NCBI RefSeq assembly: GCF_014397245.1
Contig: NZ_JACLHY010000011.1
Span: 87,107 to 151,106 of the forward strand
Length of the DNA stretch: 64,000 nt
Source: Arenibacter arenosicollis
Lineage (GTDB): Bacteria; Bacteroidota; Bacteroidia; Flavobacteriales; Flavobacteriaceae
Direction: 5' to 3'
Part shown: in pieces, positions 32,085 to 41,676 of the stretch
Numbering within the stretch: the first letter of the stretch is position 1
Layout of the letters: each line of letters starts with the position of its first letter
Notes under the pieces: model-generated
Seen by the model: the letters and a program-made list of their open reading frames with translations, nothing else
Databases searched by the model: none
Told to the model about the DNA's origin: nothing
Program-made: the position numbers and the translations under genes

Positions 32085-32819
32085 ATGAAAGAGAAGGAAG
32101 CCACCCGAATAAACAAGTTTTTAAGCGAAATGGGCTACTGTTCACGTCGCGCAGCGGACAAACTTATTGATCAAGGTAGAGTTACTATTAACGGGAAAGT
32201 TCCAGAAATGGGAACAAAAATTACCGATGATGACGAAGTCCGTGTAGATGGTAAGATTATTTCGGAACCTCAAGAAAAGCCGGTTTATATTGCTTTCAAC
32301 AAACCTATTGGAATTGTATGCACCACGGACACCAGGGTAGAAAAGGATAATATTATCGACTTCATTAATTACCCAAGTAGAATTTTCCCAATTGGAAGAT
32401 TGGACAAGCCCAGTGAAGGCCTTATCCTTTTGACCAATGATGGGGACATAGTCAATAAGATTTTACGGGCCAGAAATAAACATCAGAAAGAATATTTAGT
32501 AACTGTAGATAAGCCAATCACCAAAGCTTTCCTCGAGAAAATGGCCAATGGGGTGCCCATCCTTGATCGGGTAACCCGAAAATGCGAGATTGAGGAAATT
32601 GGCAAATTCCAGTTTAGAATTGTTCTAACACAGGGCCTTAACCGTCAGATCCGAAGAATGTGCGAGTATTTGGGTTACAATGTTACCGCATTAAAACGTA
32701 TAAGGATAATGAATATTCAATTGGATGTTCCCGTGGGTAAATGGCGTTATTTATCCGAAGGGGAGTTAAATGAAATCAATGAAATGATTTCGGACTCATC
32801 AAAGACCCATCAAAAATAA
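32085..32819 (+). CDS. rluF: 23S rRNA pseudouridine synthase, RluF/RsuA family
   Basis: 244 aa. N-terminal S4 RNA-binding domain (RINKFLSEMGYCSRRAADKLI), then the RsuA-type catalytic domain with Asp107 in GRLDKPSEGL and the C-terminal LNRQIRRMCEYLGYNVTALKR. The ATG at 32085 is chosen over a GTG two codons upstream because AAGGAG at 32074-32079 is correctly spaced, one of the few clear Shine-Dalgarno sites in the window. RluF modifies U2604 of 23S rRNA; the exact target here is inferred. Confidence 0.9.
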   Translation: MKEKEATRINKFLSEMGYCSRRAADKLIDQGRVTINGKVPEMGTKITDDDEVRVDGKIISEPQEKPVYIAFNKPIGIVCTTDTRVEKDNIIDFINYPSRIFPIGRLDKPSEGLILLTNDGDIVNKILRARNKHQKEYLVTVDKPITKAFLEKMANGVPILDRVTRKCEIEEIGKFQFRIVLTQGLNRQIRRMCEYLGYNVTALKRIRIMNIQLDVPVGKWRYLSEGELNEINEMISDSSKTHQK

Positions 32820-32856
32820 AAACAGAATAATTATCCCCTAAATTAATTTTAACAGT

Positions 32857-34392
32857 ATGACTATGAAGATGGAAGAAATAGAGAATATTGAGCTATTATA
32901 CCTAAGTGTAAATGACTATCAAGAGCTTAAAACGGCCATGATAGAATCCTATACCACTATGCCCGAATCTTATTGGAGGGAGCATCAAATAGAAAATCTA
33001 ATATCCAGATTTCCTGAAGGACAGGTAGTCATAAAAGTAAATGGCCATATTGCAGGCTGTGCACTGTCCATTATTCTGGATTACGACAAATTCGAAGATA
33101 AGCACACTTACCAACAAATAACCGGTAATTACACCTTTAACACGCATTCTCCCGATGGGGATGTACTGTATGGGATCGATGTTTTTATTAAACCGGAATT
33201 TAGGGGCATGCGGTTGGGCAGAAGATTGTACGACTACAGAAAAGAACTTTGTGAGCGCCTAAATTTGAAAGGGGTTGCCTTTGGCGGCAGAATCCCCAAC
33301 TACCATAAATACATGGACACCTTGTCGCCAAAAGCATATATAGAAAAGGTAAAACGCAAGGAAATAAACGACCCCGTTCTTAATTTTCAGATATCCAACG
33401 ATTTTTATCCCAGTAAAATTCTGAAGAACTATTTGGAAGGAGATACTGCCTCCAACGATTACGCCGTGCTTTTAAGGTGGGACAATATTTATTATGAAAA
33501 GAAAAACATAAAGGCCAGCGTTGTAAAAAAAGTTGTAAGGGTAGGGCTCATCCAATGGCAAATGCGTCCCTATAAAAATCTGGACGATGTACTTCAACAA
33601 GCAGAGTATTTTGTGGATGCGGTTTCAGGATATAGATCGGACTTTGCCCTATTCCCTGAATTCTTTAATGCACCCTTGATGGCCGAGAACAATCATTTAT
33701 CGGAGTCCGCTGCAATCAGGGAGCTGGCTAAACACACAGCCACCATTGTACAGCGATTTTCCGAACTGGCCATTTCCTATAATATAAATATTATTACTGG
33801 GAGTATGCCAGAAATGAAAGATGAAAGACTATACAACGTTGGGTACATCTGCAAAAGGGATGGAACCAAGGAAAGATATGAGAAATTACATGTAACTCCA
33901 GATGAGGAAAGGGTTTGGGGACTGCAGGGCGGCAACGACCTAAAGGTATTTGATACGGATTGCGGGAAGGTTGGCATCTTGATCTGTTACGATTCCGAAT
34001 TTCCGGAATTAAGTAGATTATTGGCAGACGAGGGCATGGATATTTTATTTGTACCTTACTTAACAGATACCCAAAATGGCTTTTCCAGGGTCAGAAATTG
34101 TGCACAGGCCAGAGCCATAGAGAACGAATGCTATGTAGCCATCGCCGGAAGCGTGGGCAACCTGCCCAAAGTACATAATATGGATATTCAATATGCCCAA
34201 TCCATGGTATTTACACCCTGTGATTTCGCCTTTCCCGCCAACGGAATAAAAGCTGAAGCTACTCCAAATACCGAAATGATACTCATTGTAGACTTAGATA
34301 TAGATTTGCTAAGAGAACTAAACCAATTTGGTAGTGTAAGAAACTTGAAGGACAGAAGAACCGATATTTTTGAAGTGCGAAGAAAGAACTAA
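32857..34392 (+). CDS. Bifunctional GNAT acetyltransferase / carbon-nitrogen hydrolase
   Basis: 511 aa fusion. Residues about 10-215 form a GNAT domain with the acetyl-CoA loop RGMRLGRRLY (116-125). Residues about 225-505 form a nitrilase-superfamily amidohydrolase with the catalytic triad E268 (LFPEFF), K343 (YEKLHVTP) and C377 (LICYDSE). The fusion is known in many bacteria, but the metabolite acted on is not. It starts 37 bp after the pseudouridine synthase gene. A strong terminator lies at 34547-34583. Confidence 0.93.
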   Translation: MTMKMEEIENIELLYLSVNDYQELKTAMIESYTTMPESYWREHQIENLISRFPEGQVVIKVNGHIAGCALSIILDYDKFEDKHTYQQITGNYTFNTHSPDGDVLYGIDVFIKPEFRGMRLGRRLYDYRKELCERLNLKGVAFGGRIPNYHKYMDTLSPKAYIEKVKRKEINDPVLNFQISNDFYPSKILKNYLEGDTASNDYAVLLRWDNIYYEKKNIKASVVKKVVRVGLIQWQMRPYKNLDDVLQQAEYFVDAVSGYRSDFALFPEFFNAPLMAENNHLSESAAIRELAKHTATIVQRFSELAISYNINIITGSMPEMKDERLYNVGYICKRDGTKERYEKLHVTPDEERVWGLQGGNDLKVFDTDCGKVGILICYDSEFPELSRLLADEGMDILFVPYLTDTQNGFSRVRNCAQARAIENECYVAIAGSVGNLPKVHNMDIQYAQSMVFTPCDFAFPANGIKAEATPNTEMILIVDLDIDLLRELNQFGSVRNLKDRRTDIFEVRRKN

Positions 34393-34854
34393 CAAAGGGC
34401 ATATTATCCCCTGTCACATTTTACAGGTTTACAAAAAAATAAGTAATCAAGCTTTAAGCTGAATTTATCAAACCACGGACTAATTATATCAAAATCCTCA
34501 TTTGGTGAAATAACGAATTACTTAGCTTCCCTATAGACATAGTTATAACAACGGATAGTACTAAAACTATCCGTTGTTTTATTATTTCGAAAGTAATCGA
34601 ATATTATTCGGCACTTTATACTCTCCAACAACAAACCTTTCTCAATTACCTAGGCCTTTCCTTCAACAGATACCGGAAATATATACAAAAATAAATAGGG
34701 TATATCGTTAAAAATCACTATCTTAGGAAGACAGTCGTTCCTTGATATAAGCGATAGATGCTTAGCTTGAATTTACCTATACCAACCTGCACCAACCACC
34801 ATTTAAATTTTTTGCAAATACCTCTGAGCGATAAAAACAGTAAACTATAAACAG
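34393..34854. other. Intergenic stretch, 462 bp
   Basis: No coding frame that I can support. It holds the terminator at 34547-34583. The right half carries two short look-alike segments (AAGCTGAATTTAT near 34456, TAGCTTGAATTTAC near 34761) and a CCAA-rich run near 34783-34802 in the leader of the next gene. Confidence 0.5.
34547..34583 (+). terminator. Rho-independent terminator
   Basis: 13-bp perfect stem AACAACGGATAGT (34547-34559) with ACTATCCGTTGTT (34566-34578), loop ACTAAA, then TTATT. It lies 155 bp after the GNAT-nitrilase stop, so it ends either that transcript or a short one inside the gap. Confidence 0.8.
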
Positions 34855-36192
34855 ATGAAACTCAAAAAAAATCCCTTTGTAAAAAATCCCCTTATAACCG
34901 CAATATTAATTTTGTTGTTCTTAGGGGTAACGCCCTCCGTTTCGGCGGCATTGCTGTACCAAGATGTGCAGGAACAGGAAACTTCTTTTAATCAATATCA
35001 AGGTAAAATTATTGATAGTGAAACCAATAATCCATTGGTCTTTGCCAGTCTTACGATTGAAAACACCAATATAAGCACCGTTAGTAATACTGAGGGTTAC
35101 TTTTCCTTAAAAGTTCCCAAAGAAATTAGCGAAGGGCAAGTCATTGTGTCGTTTTTAGGCTATAAGACAAAAACAATCCCTTTAAGCCAACTTAAGGAAA
35201 ATAAAAATGAAATTGCACTGGAAGTAAGCTTTACGGAATTATCCGAGGTAAGCCTTGCTGTTCCAAAAGATGCGAAGGCCCTAGTAAAGGAAACCTTGCA
35301 GAGAAAAGGTGAAAATTATTTTGACGACCCTACCCTAATGACGGCTTTCTATAGGGAAACCATTAAAAAAAGAAGGAAAAACGTGTCCTTGTCCGAGGCC
35401 GTTGTCAATATATACAAATCTCCCTACAATTCCGATCGCAGGGACGCATTACAGCTTTATAAAGCTAGGAAAAGCACCGATTACAACAAATTGGACACCT
35501 TGGCCATTAAACTACAGGGAGGACCTTTCAACACCCTTTTCGTAGACATGATAAAATATCCACAATATATTTTTACCGAAGAAACATTTGATGATTATAC
35601 CTTTAGTTTTGAAAATTCCACCCAGGTAAATAACAAACTAATCTTTGTAATCAATTTTAAACAACTGGAATCTATAACAGACCCCCTTTACCAAGGGAAG
35701 TTGTATATAGATGCTGAGAAGAAAATTCTGACCAGCGCCATTTATTCCCTGAACATCACTGACCGCGAAAAGGCTTCCAAAATGTTCGTCCGTAAAAAAC
35801 CAGCACATGCCAATGTCTGGCCAACAGATATTGCCTACCGTGTAGATTATAGGGAAAAGAACGGAAAATGGTATTATGGTTACAGCAATGTCCTCTTGGA
35901 GTTCAAGATCAATTGGGACGACAAACTTTTCAATTCGGTTTATAGCATGACTTGCGAAATGGCCATTACGGACTGGGAAAAGAACACCACTGGTGAAACT
36001 CCTAAATTCAAGGACCGTATTAAATCTTCAATTATTCTGGAGGATGAGGCCATTGGATTCTCAGATCCCGATTTTTGGGGAGAATACAATATTATAGAAC
36101 CCGAAAAGTCTATAGAATCTGCCATCAAGAAAATACAACGACAGTTAAGAAGAGCCAAATCCAAAGAGGATTCATCCTCCCTTGGCATGTAA
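34855..36192 (+). CDS. Carboxypeptidase-like regulatory domain (CarboxypepD_reg) exported protein
   Basis: 445 aa. Signal segment about 13-32. CarboxypepD_reg-like beta sandwich about 48-125 (QGKIIDSETNNPLVFASLTI, then TEGYFSLKVP and ISFLGYKT-like VSFLGYKTKTI), the same plug-associated domain found at the start of SusC-type receptors, here without the barrel. The remainder (about 140-420) resembles a beta-rich domain found after this module in many Bacteroidetes proteins and has no known activity. Own terminator at 36214-36245. Confidence 0.82.
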   Translation: MKLKKNPFVKNPLITAILILLFLGVTPSVSAALLYQDVQEQETSFNQYQGKIIDSETNNPLVFASLTIENTNISTVSNTEGYFSLKVPKEISEGQVIVSFLGYKTKTIPLSQLKENKNEIALEVSFTELSEVSLAVPKDAKALVKETLQRKGENYFDDPTLMTAFYRETIKKRRKNVSLSEAVVNIYKSPYNSDRRDALQLYKARKSTDYNKLDTLAIKLQGGPFNTLFVDMIKYPQYIFTEETFDDYTFSFENSTQVNNKLIFVINFKQLESITDPLYQGKLYIDAEKKILTSAIYSLNITDREKASKMFVRKKPAHANVWPTDIAYRVDYREKNGKWYYGYSNVLLEFKINWDDKLFNSVYSMTCEMAITDWEKNTTGETPKFKDRIKSSIILEDEAIGFSDPDFWGEYNIIEPEKSIESAIKKIQRQLRRAKSKEDSSSLGM

Positions 36193-36213
36193 TCTTTTTT
36201 AAATACTAAGATG

Positions 36214-36245
36214 AAGTCCGCCATTCACGTGGCGGACTTTTTTTG
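36214..36245 (+). terminator. Rho-independent terminator
   Basis: Perfect 9-bp stem AAGTCCGCC (36214-36222) with GGCGGACTT (36231-36239), 8-nt loop, then a run of T. It lies 22 bp after the CarboxypepD_reg gene. Confidence 0.9.
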
Positions 36246-36285
36246 TGTGATTTTTTATATATTTAGGTCCTACAAAATAAGATAA

Positions 36286-37341
36286 ATGAAGAAAAGGAGA
36301 CAGTTCTTTAAAACAGCCCTAGGTGCAGGGATGGCCACACTAATTCCCTCGACAATAATGGCCAATACCCAAGGGAATAGAACTAATAATAAAACAATAA
36401 AACCCAAAGCTCTAAAAAAAGGGGATACTATTGGACTTATTGCTCCAGGATATGCCATTAAACCAGAAGTCTTGGTAGAAGCCAAAGAAACTCTGGAAAA
36501 AATGGGATTTATAGCTTTCCATACCAATCGCATACATGGCAACCACGGGTACTTTAGCAATACTGATTCTGAAAGGGTCGCTGATTTAAACGAAATGTTT
36601 GCCAATAAAAAGGTGGATGGCATACTTTGCGCCAGGGGGGGATATGGATGTACTAGAATTATGCATTTGATCGATTACCAACTAATAAGGGATAATCCTA
36701 AGGCTCTAATTGGTTTTAGCGACATAACTGCCCTTTTAAATGGAATTCACCAAGAAACAGGCCTTGTAGCCTTCCACGGGCCCGTTGGAAGTACCATCAA
36801 CGATCCCTATAGTATAGAGCAGCTGCAAAATGTGGTAATGAAATCTAAAGAATTGCCCACTATTAAAAATGTTGAAATAATAGATCAGGAGGAATACAGC
36901 AAGCCAGAATACAATAGATATTGTATTAACCCGGGAGTAGTCACTGGAAAATTGGTAGGAGGTAGTTTAACACTGGTAAATGCCCTAATTGGAACTCCGC
37001 ATGAAATTGATTTTACAGACGCAATAGTCTGTCTTGAAGATATTGAAGAATCCCCTTATCGCATTGACAGGATGTTGACCCAATTAATACACGGCAAAAC
37101 ATTTAATAAGGCTGCTGGATTCGTTTTAGGAGTTTTTAAAGGATGTGATTCTATCCCCGACCCCAAATCCTTTACATTAAGAGAGGTAATAATGGATAGG
37201 ATCCAGCCACTGGGGATACCCGCTGTTTATGGTATGACTTATGGCCATATAGAAAACAACTTTACCCTACCAATAGGGATAAACGCCAAATTTGACACGG
37301 ATAAAATGACATTGCAATTATTGGAAAAGGCAGTCAAATAG
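36286..37341 (+). CDS. LD-carboxypeptidase (peptidase family S66), exported
   Basis: 351 aa. The N-terminus KKRRQFFKTALGAGMATLI is a probable Tat-type signal. The S66 core begins GDTIGLIAPGYA, carries the nucleophile Ser145 in LIGFSDITALL, a candidate Glu in CLEDIEESPYR and the His in MTYGHIEN. LD-carboxypeptidases remove the terminal D-Ala from murein tetrapeptides during recycling. An export signal is unusual for the cytoplasmic E. coli enzyme but common in Bacteroidetes homologues. Convergent with recQ. Confidence 0.9.
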   Translation: MKKRRQFFKTALGAGMATLIPSTIMANTQGNRTNNKTIKPKALKKGDTIGLIAPGYAIKPEVLVEAKETLEKMGFIAFHTNRIHGNHGYFSNTDSERVADLNEMFANKKVDGILCARGGYGCTRIMHLIDYQLIRDNPKALIGFSDITALLNGIHQETGLVAFHGPVGSTINDPYSIEQLQNVVMKSKELPTIKNVEIIDQEEYSKPEYNRYCINPGVVTGKLVGGSLTLVNALIGTPHEIDFTDAIVCLEDIEESPYRIDRMLTQLIHGKTFNKAAGFVLGVFKGCDSIPDPKSFTLREVIMDRIQPLGIPAVYGMTYGHIENNFTLPIGINAKFDTDKMTLQLLEKAVK

Positions 37342-37460
37342 AAAAAGGTCCAAAACATGGCGGGGCCAATAGTACTTTGGGGACATTGAAATTTTCGTTA
37401 AAGTGCACAGCGTCTCCTCTCCATTAAACCACTGCTCCGTAATACTTATTTAGACACCTT

Positions 37461-39677
37461 TTAATTAGCTACTTCACTAATAAACTTCAATCTATACAAC
37501 CTAAGTTCTTCGTCCTCATATTCACCTTCAAATTCCTTTAATGCCACTTCCAGGTCATCGGTTTGGGCTTCCAGGAAATAATCATGGATTTCTTCTTGCT
37601 GGTCTTCATCCAACATCTCATCGATCCAATAGGCAATATTCAATTTGGTACCACTAAAGACAATTTGTTCCATTTCCTTGATCAACTCCTTCAATTCCAA
37701 TCCTTTGGCCGAAGCAATATCATCCAAGGGCAACTTCCTATCCACGTTCTGAATGATATATAGCTTCAGGGACGAATTGGCCCCGGTACTTTTTACGATC
37801 AGATCGTCCGGTCTCAAAATGTTATTATCCTCAACATAGGCGGCAATTTGTTCTACAAAGGGCTTCCCGTATTTTTTTGCCTTACCTTCCCCTACTCCAT
37901 AAATATTTACCAATTCATCCAAGGATATCGGATATTTAAGCGCCATATCATCCAAAGAGGGATCTTGAAACACCACAAATGGTGGGACACCCAATTTATG
38001 GGCCTCTTTTTTCCTTAAGTCCTTTAAAATCTTCAACAAATTATTATCGGCCACACCGGCAGAGGATTTTGCCGCACTAACTATAGCATCATCGGCCTCC
38101 TTATTGTAGACATGATCCATGGTCATCATAAACGATGTTGGATTCTTTATAAAATCCTTTCCTGCAGGAGTTACATGAAGTATACCATATTGCTCAATTT
38201 CTTTTTTAAGAAGTCCGGCAACAAGTGCTTGGCGAATCAAAGCCATCCAATACCCCTTATCCCTGTCCTTTCCACAGCCAAAAAATTCCTTTTCATCGGT
38301 CTTATGTGAAGATATCAAAGCGTTAACCTTTCCAGTCAATGCCCTTACAATTTCTTTGGATTTAAATTTTTCACTGGTACCCATCACAACATTAATCAGC
38401 TTAACCACGTTGTCTTTGGCCTCCTGCTTTTCTTTAGGATTTCTGGTATTATCGTCCATTTCGGCACCATCACCATTAATTTCGTCGAATTCCTCCCCAA
38501 AATAATGAAGTATGAATTTTCTACGAGACATTGAGGTTTCTGCATATCCAACAATTTCCTGAAGCAGGGCGTTTCCTATCTCCTGTTCGGCAACAGGCTT
38601 TCCAGACATGAATTTTTCAAGTTTTTCCACATCCTTATACGAGTAAAATGCAAGGCAGTGTCCCTCTCCACCATCTCTTCCAGCCCTTCCAGTTTCCTGA
38701 TAATAGCTTTCTATACTTTTGGGAATATCGTGGTGTATAACAAAACGCACATCCGGCTTATCTATACCCATTCCGAAGGCAATAGTGGCCACTACCACGT
38801 CTACATCCTCCATTAAAAACATATCCTGATGTTTGGATCTAGTTTTACCATCCAATCCCGCATGATAAGGAACTGCGCTAACACCGTTGACTTGCAACAC
38901 TTGGGCCAACTCCGTGACCCTCTTCCTACTAAGACAATAAATTATACCCGATTTTCCAGAATTTTGCTTTACAAAACGGATAATATCCCCATCAACATTT
39001 TGGGTCTTCGGCCTTACCTCATAATAAAGATTTGGTCTATTAAAACTGGCCTTGAATACCTTGGCATCTGTTATTCCCAAATTCTTAATAATATCTTCCT
39101 GAACTTTGGGAGTAGCAGTGGCCGTTAGGGCAATCAGAGGAATATTATCCCCCAATCTATTGACAATGGATTTTAGATTGCGATATTCCGGCCTAAAATC
39201 GTGCCCCCATTCAGATATGCAATGAGCCTCATCCACTGCAACAAACGATATTTTCTCTCCCTGTAAAAAATCCACATATTCCTCTTTGGTCAAGGATTCT
39301 GGAGCAACATACAAAAGCTTGGTTACCCCACTGCTGACATCACTTTTCACCTGTCTAATCTCTGTCTTTGTCAAGGAAGAGTTTAAAACGTGTGCCACCC
39401 CGATCTCACTGGATACGTCCCTTATAGCATCTACCTGATTCTTCATTAAGGCTATCAAAGGTGACACCACTATAGCCGTACCTTCCTGCATAAGGGCTGG
39501 TAGTTGATAACAAAGTGATTTTCCACCACCTGTGGGCATTATAACAAAGGTATTTTTACCTTGTACAATATTCTTAACAACGTTTTCCTGTAAACCTTTA
39601 AATTGGGAGAATCCAAAATACTTCTTTAGGGAGGCGTGCAAATCAATCTCATCTATACCCATACCGTACTTCACCAT
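37461..39677 (-). CDS. recQ: ATP-dependent DNA helicase RecQ (zinc cysteines absent)
   Basis: 738 aa. Walker A PTGGGKS (48-54), DEAH box 149-152, motif VI QETGRAGRDG, then RQC winged helix and a C-terminal HRDC domain (about 600-665 around LDELVNIYGVGEGKAKKYG) with an acidic tail. In E. coli RecQ four Cys bind zinc just after the helicase core. Here the matching stretch (about 381-410, SMSRRKFILHYFGEEF then NGDGAEMDDN) has none, so the zinc site is lost or replaced. Divergent from kdsD. Confidence 0.95.
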   Translation of the reverse strand: MVKYGMGIDEIDLHASLKKYFGFSQFKGLQENVVKNIVQGKNTFVIMPTGGGKSLCYQLPALMQEGTAIVVSPLIALMKNQVDAIRDVSSEIGVAHVLNSSLTKTEIRQVKSDVSSGVTKLLYVAPESLTKEEYVDFLQGEKISFVAVDEAHCISEWGHDFRPEYRNLKSIVNRLGDNIPLIALTATATPKVQEDIIKNLGITDAKVFKASFNRPNLYYEVRPKTQNVDGDIIRFVKQNSGKSGIIYCLSRKRVTELAQVLQVNGVSAVPYHAGLDGKTRSKHQDMFLMEDVDVVVATIAFGMGIDKPDVRFVIHHDIPKSIESYYQETGRAGRDGGEGHCLAFYSYKDVEKLEKFMSGKPVAEQEIGNALLQEIVGYAETSMSRRKFILHYFGEEFDEINGDGAEMDDNTRNPKEKQEAKDNVVKLINVVMGTSEKFKSKEIVRALTGKVNALISSHKTDEKEFFGCGKDRDKGYWMALIRQALVAGLLKKEIEQYGILHVTPAGKDFIKNPTSFMMTMDHVYNKEADDAIVSAAKSSAGVADNNLLKILKDLRKKEAHKLGVPPFVVFQDPSLDDMALKYPISLDELVNIYGVGEGKAKKYGKPFVEQIAAYVEDNNILRPDDLIVKSTGANSSLKLYIIQNVDRKLPLDDIASAKGLELKELIKEMEQIVFSGTKLNIAYWIDEMLDEDQQEEIHDYFLEAQTDDLEVALKEFEGEYEDEELRLYRLKFISEVAN

Positions 39678-39712
39678 TTTTATTAATATATATTGGCACT
39701 AAAACCAAAAAG

Positions 39713-39735
39713 AAATTCCTTAAGTTAAGGAATTT
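39713..39735. promoter_or_regulatory. 23-bp perfect palindrome in the recQ-kdsD divergent region
   Basis: Arms AAATTCCTTAA (39713-39723) and TTAAGGAATTT (39725-39735) around one G. It starts 36 bp upstream of the recQ start and lies 137 bp from kdsD. On the plus strand it runs into TTTTG, but no plus-strand gene precedes it, so an operator is likelier than a terminator. A second, imperfect inverted repeat is at 39786-39799/39810-39823 and contains TAATTTTG (39809-39816), an exact -7 match facing kdsD. Confidence 0.55.
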
Positions 39736-39871
39736 TTGTCTTTTGAGTAAGTATTTATTGTAAATAAATTTGTTCAAATTTAAAATATTCTATAAAATTA
39801 AGTTTATGTAATTTTGTAGAATAAATATAAGACTTTCTTTTAGGAAAATCATCACCTAATTTTAAATTACT

Positions 39872-40837
39872 TTGAGCGATAACAAAGCTATATTGGCCAT
39901 AGCGAGGAAAACCATTGAAACTGAGGCCGAGGCAATATCCCATTTAGGGTCCCTCCTAAACGAAGACTTTTCCAATGCAGTGGAATGTATCAGACATTCC
40001 AAGGGCAGGGTTATAATTTCCGGTATTGGAAAAAGTGCCATTATTGCCTCCAAAATTGTGGCTACCTTAAATTCGACAGGAACCCCATCCATTTTTATGC
40101 ATGCCGCCGACGCCATCCACGGAGATCTTGGCACCGTTCAAAAAAACGATGTGGTTATCTGCATTTCCAAAAGTGGAAATACTGCCGAAATTAAAATGCT
40201 GGTACCCCTGATTAAAAGTGGCAATAACAAATTAATAGGGATGACGGGAAATCCTGACTCTTTTTTGGCCACCCATGCGGACTATATTTTAAATACCTAC
40301 GTTGAAAAAGAGGCCTGCCCCAATAATCTGGCCCCAACAACCAGTACAACTGCCCAATTGGTTATAGGGGATGCCTTGGCAATATGCCTTTTGGAACTAA
40401 AAGGGTTCAGCAGCAAGGATTTTGCAAAATACCACCCTGGTGGTGCGCTGGGTAAGAAATTATACTTAAGGGTGAGCGATATCTCAAACAACAATCAAAT
40501 TCCCCAAGTAAATGCTACGAGCGATGTAAAATCCGTAATCGTAGAAATCTCTGAAAAGATGTTGGGCGCTACTGCGGTATTGGAAAATAATAAAATTGTT
40601 GGTATAATTACGGATGGAGATATTAGACGCATGCTCAACAAATTTGACAATATCTATGGTTTAACTGCCAAGGATATTATGAGCGCAACACCTAAAACCA
40701 TTGCCGTGGACGTGCTTGCCATTAAGGCATTGGAATTAATGCAGGCCAAAAACATATCACAATTATTGGTTGTTGACGGGGAAAATTACAAAGGAATAGT
40801 ACATTTACACAATTTAATAAAAGAAGGCATACTATAA
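39872..40837 (+). CDS. kdsD: KpsF/GutQ family arabinose-5-phosphate isomerase
   Basis: 321 aa. SIS domain about 1-200 (VIISGIGKSAIIASKIVATLNSTG, then ICISKSGNTAEIK and PTTSTTAQLVIGDALA), followed by two CBS domains (about 205-321, with ATAVLENNKIVGIITDGDIRR). Interconverts ribulose-5-P and arabinose-5-P for the Kdo of lipopolysaccharide. The start is a TTG at 39872; no ATG gives the conserved N-terminus. First gene of a run kdsD-tatC-CMD-lptB; its TAA overlaps the tatC ATG (TAATG). Confidence 0.92.
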   Translation: MSDNKAILAIARKTIETEAEAISHLGSLLNEDFSNAVECIRHSKGRVIISGIGKSAIIASKIVATLNSTGTPSIFMHAADAIHGDLGTVQKNDVVICISKSGNTAEIKMLVPLIKSGNNKLIGMTGNPDSFLATHADYILNTYVEKEACPNNLAPTTSTTAQLVIGDALAICLLELKGFSSKDFAKYHPGGALGKKLYLRVSDISNNNQIPQVNATSDVKSVIVEISEKMLGATAVLENNKIVGIITDGDIRRMLNKFDNIYGLTAKDIMSATPKTIAVDVLAIKALELMQAKNISQLLVVDGENYKGIVHLHNLIKEGIL

Positions 40838-41676
40838 TGACTAAACAGATTAAGACCCCAAATGAAATGTCGTTCCTCGATCATTTGGAAGAACTTAGAT
40901 GGCATTTAATACGATCAACTTTAGCCATCGTTATTATTGGCGGGATAGCCTTTTTAATGAAAGGCTTTATTTTTGATACGGTCATTTTTGGCCCCATGAT
41001 GCCAGATTTTCCAACCTACCATGTTTTCTGCGACTTTTCCAAATTATTGGGCTTTAGTGAAGCCTTTTGCAATACCGAACCACAATTTACGGTACAGAGT
41101 AGGCAAATGTCCGAACAATTTTCCGCTCATATCTGGACTTCCATTTGGGCAGGTTTTATCATTGGATTCCCCTATGTGCTATATGAATTATGGAAATTTA
41201 TTGCTCCTGGGCTATATGACAACGAGCGTCAGAATGCGCGCGGATTTATCTTTATAGCTTCCGCTCTTTTCTTTACGGGAGTTTTGTTCGGGTATTATGT
41301 GGTAGCCCCTTTATCTATCAATTTTCTAGGGAGTTACTCTATAAGTGATACTGTGGTGAGAGAAATAGATCTTGTCTCTTACATCTCCACAGTAAGAGCT
41401 TCAGTAATCGCTTGCGGTTTAATTTTTGAATTGCCGATCATCATTTTTTTCTTGACAAAAATAGGTCTGGTCACCCCTGAAATACTTCGTAAATACAGGA
41501 AAATTGCCCTTGTAGTAGTACTTATTCTATCTGCAGTAATTACACCACCTGACGTAGCTAGTCAAATCATTGTGGCCGTACCTATATTAGTCCTCTACCA
41601 AATTAGTATTTATATTTCCAAAGTAGTTTTGAGAAGAGAAGCTAAAAAACAGAAGAAAAATGCCAAATCAAGTTAA
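40837..41676 (+). CDS. tatC: Twin-arginine translocase subunit TatC
   Basis: 279 aa, six membrane helices. The N-terminal MSFLDHLEELRWHLIRS is the Tat-signal-binding motif. The first periplasmic loop is enlarged and has two Cys (VFCDFSK and EAFCNTE). Provides the receptor for RR signals such as those of the isomerase-like and LD-carboxypeptidase proteins in this window. It overlaps kdsD by 1 bp and the next gene by 17 bp; tatA is not in the window. Confidence 0.97.
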   Translation: MTKQIKTPNEMSFLDHLEELRWHLIRSTLAIVIIGGIAFLMKGFIFDTVIFGPMMPDFPTYHVFCDFSKLLGFSEAFCNTEPQFTVQSRQMSEQFSAHIWTSIWAGFIIGFPYVLYELWKFIAPGLYDNERQNARGFIFIASALFFTGVLFGYYVVAPLSINFLGSYSISDTVVREIDLVSYISTVRASVIACGLIFELPIIIFFLTKIGLVTPEILRKYRKIALVVVLILSAVITPPDVASQIIVAVPILVLYQISIYISKVVLRREAKKQKKNAKSS

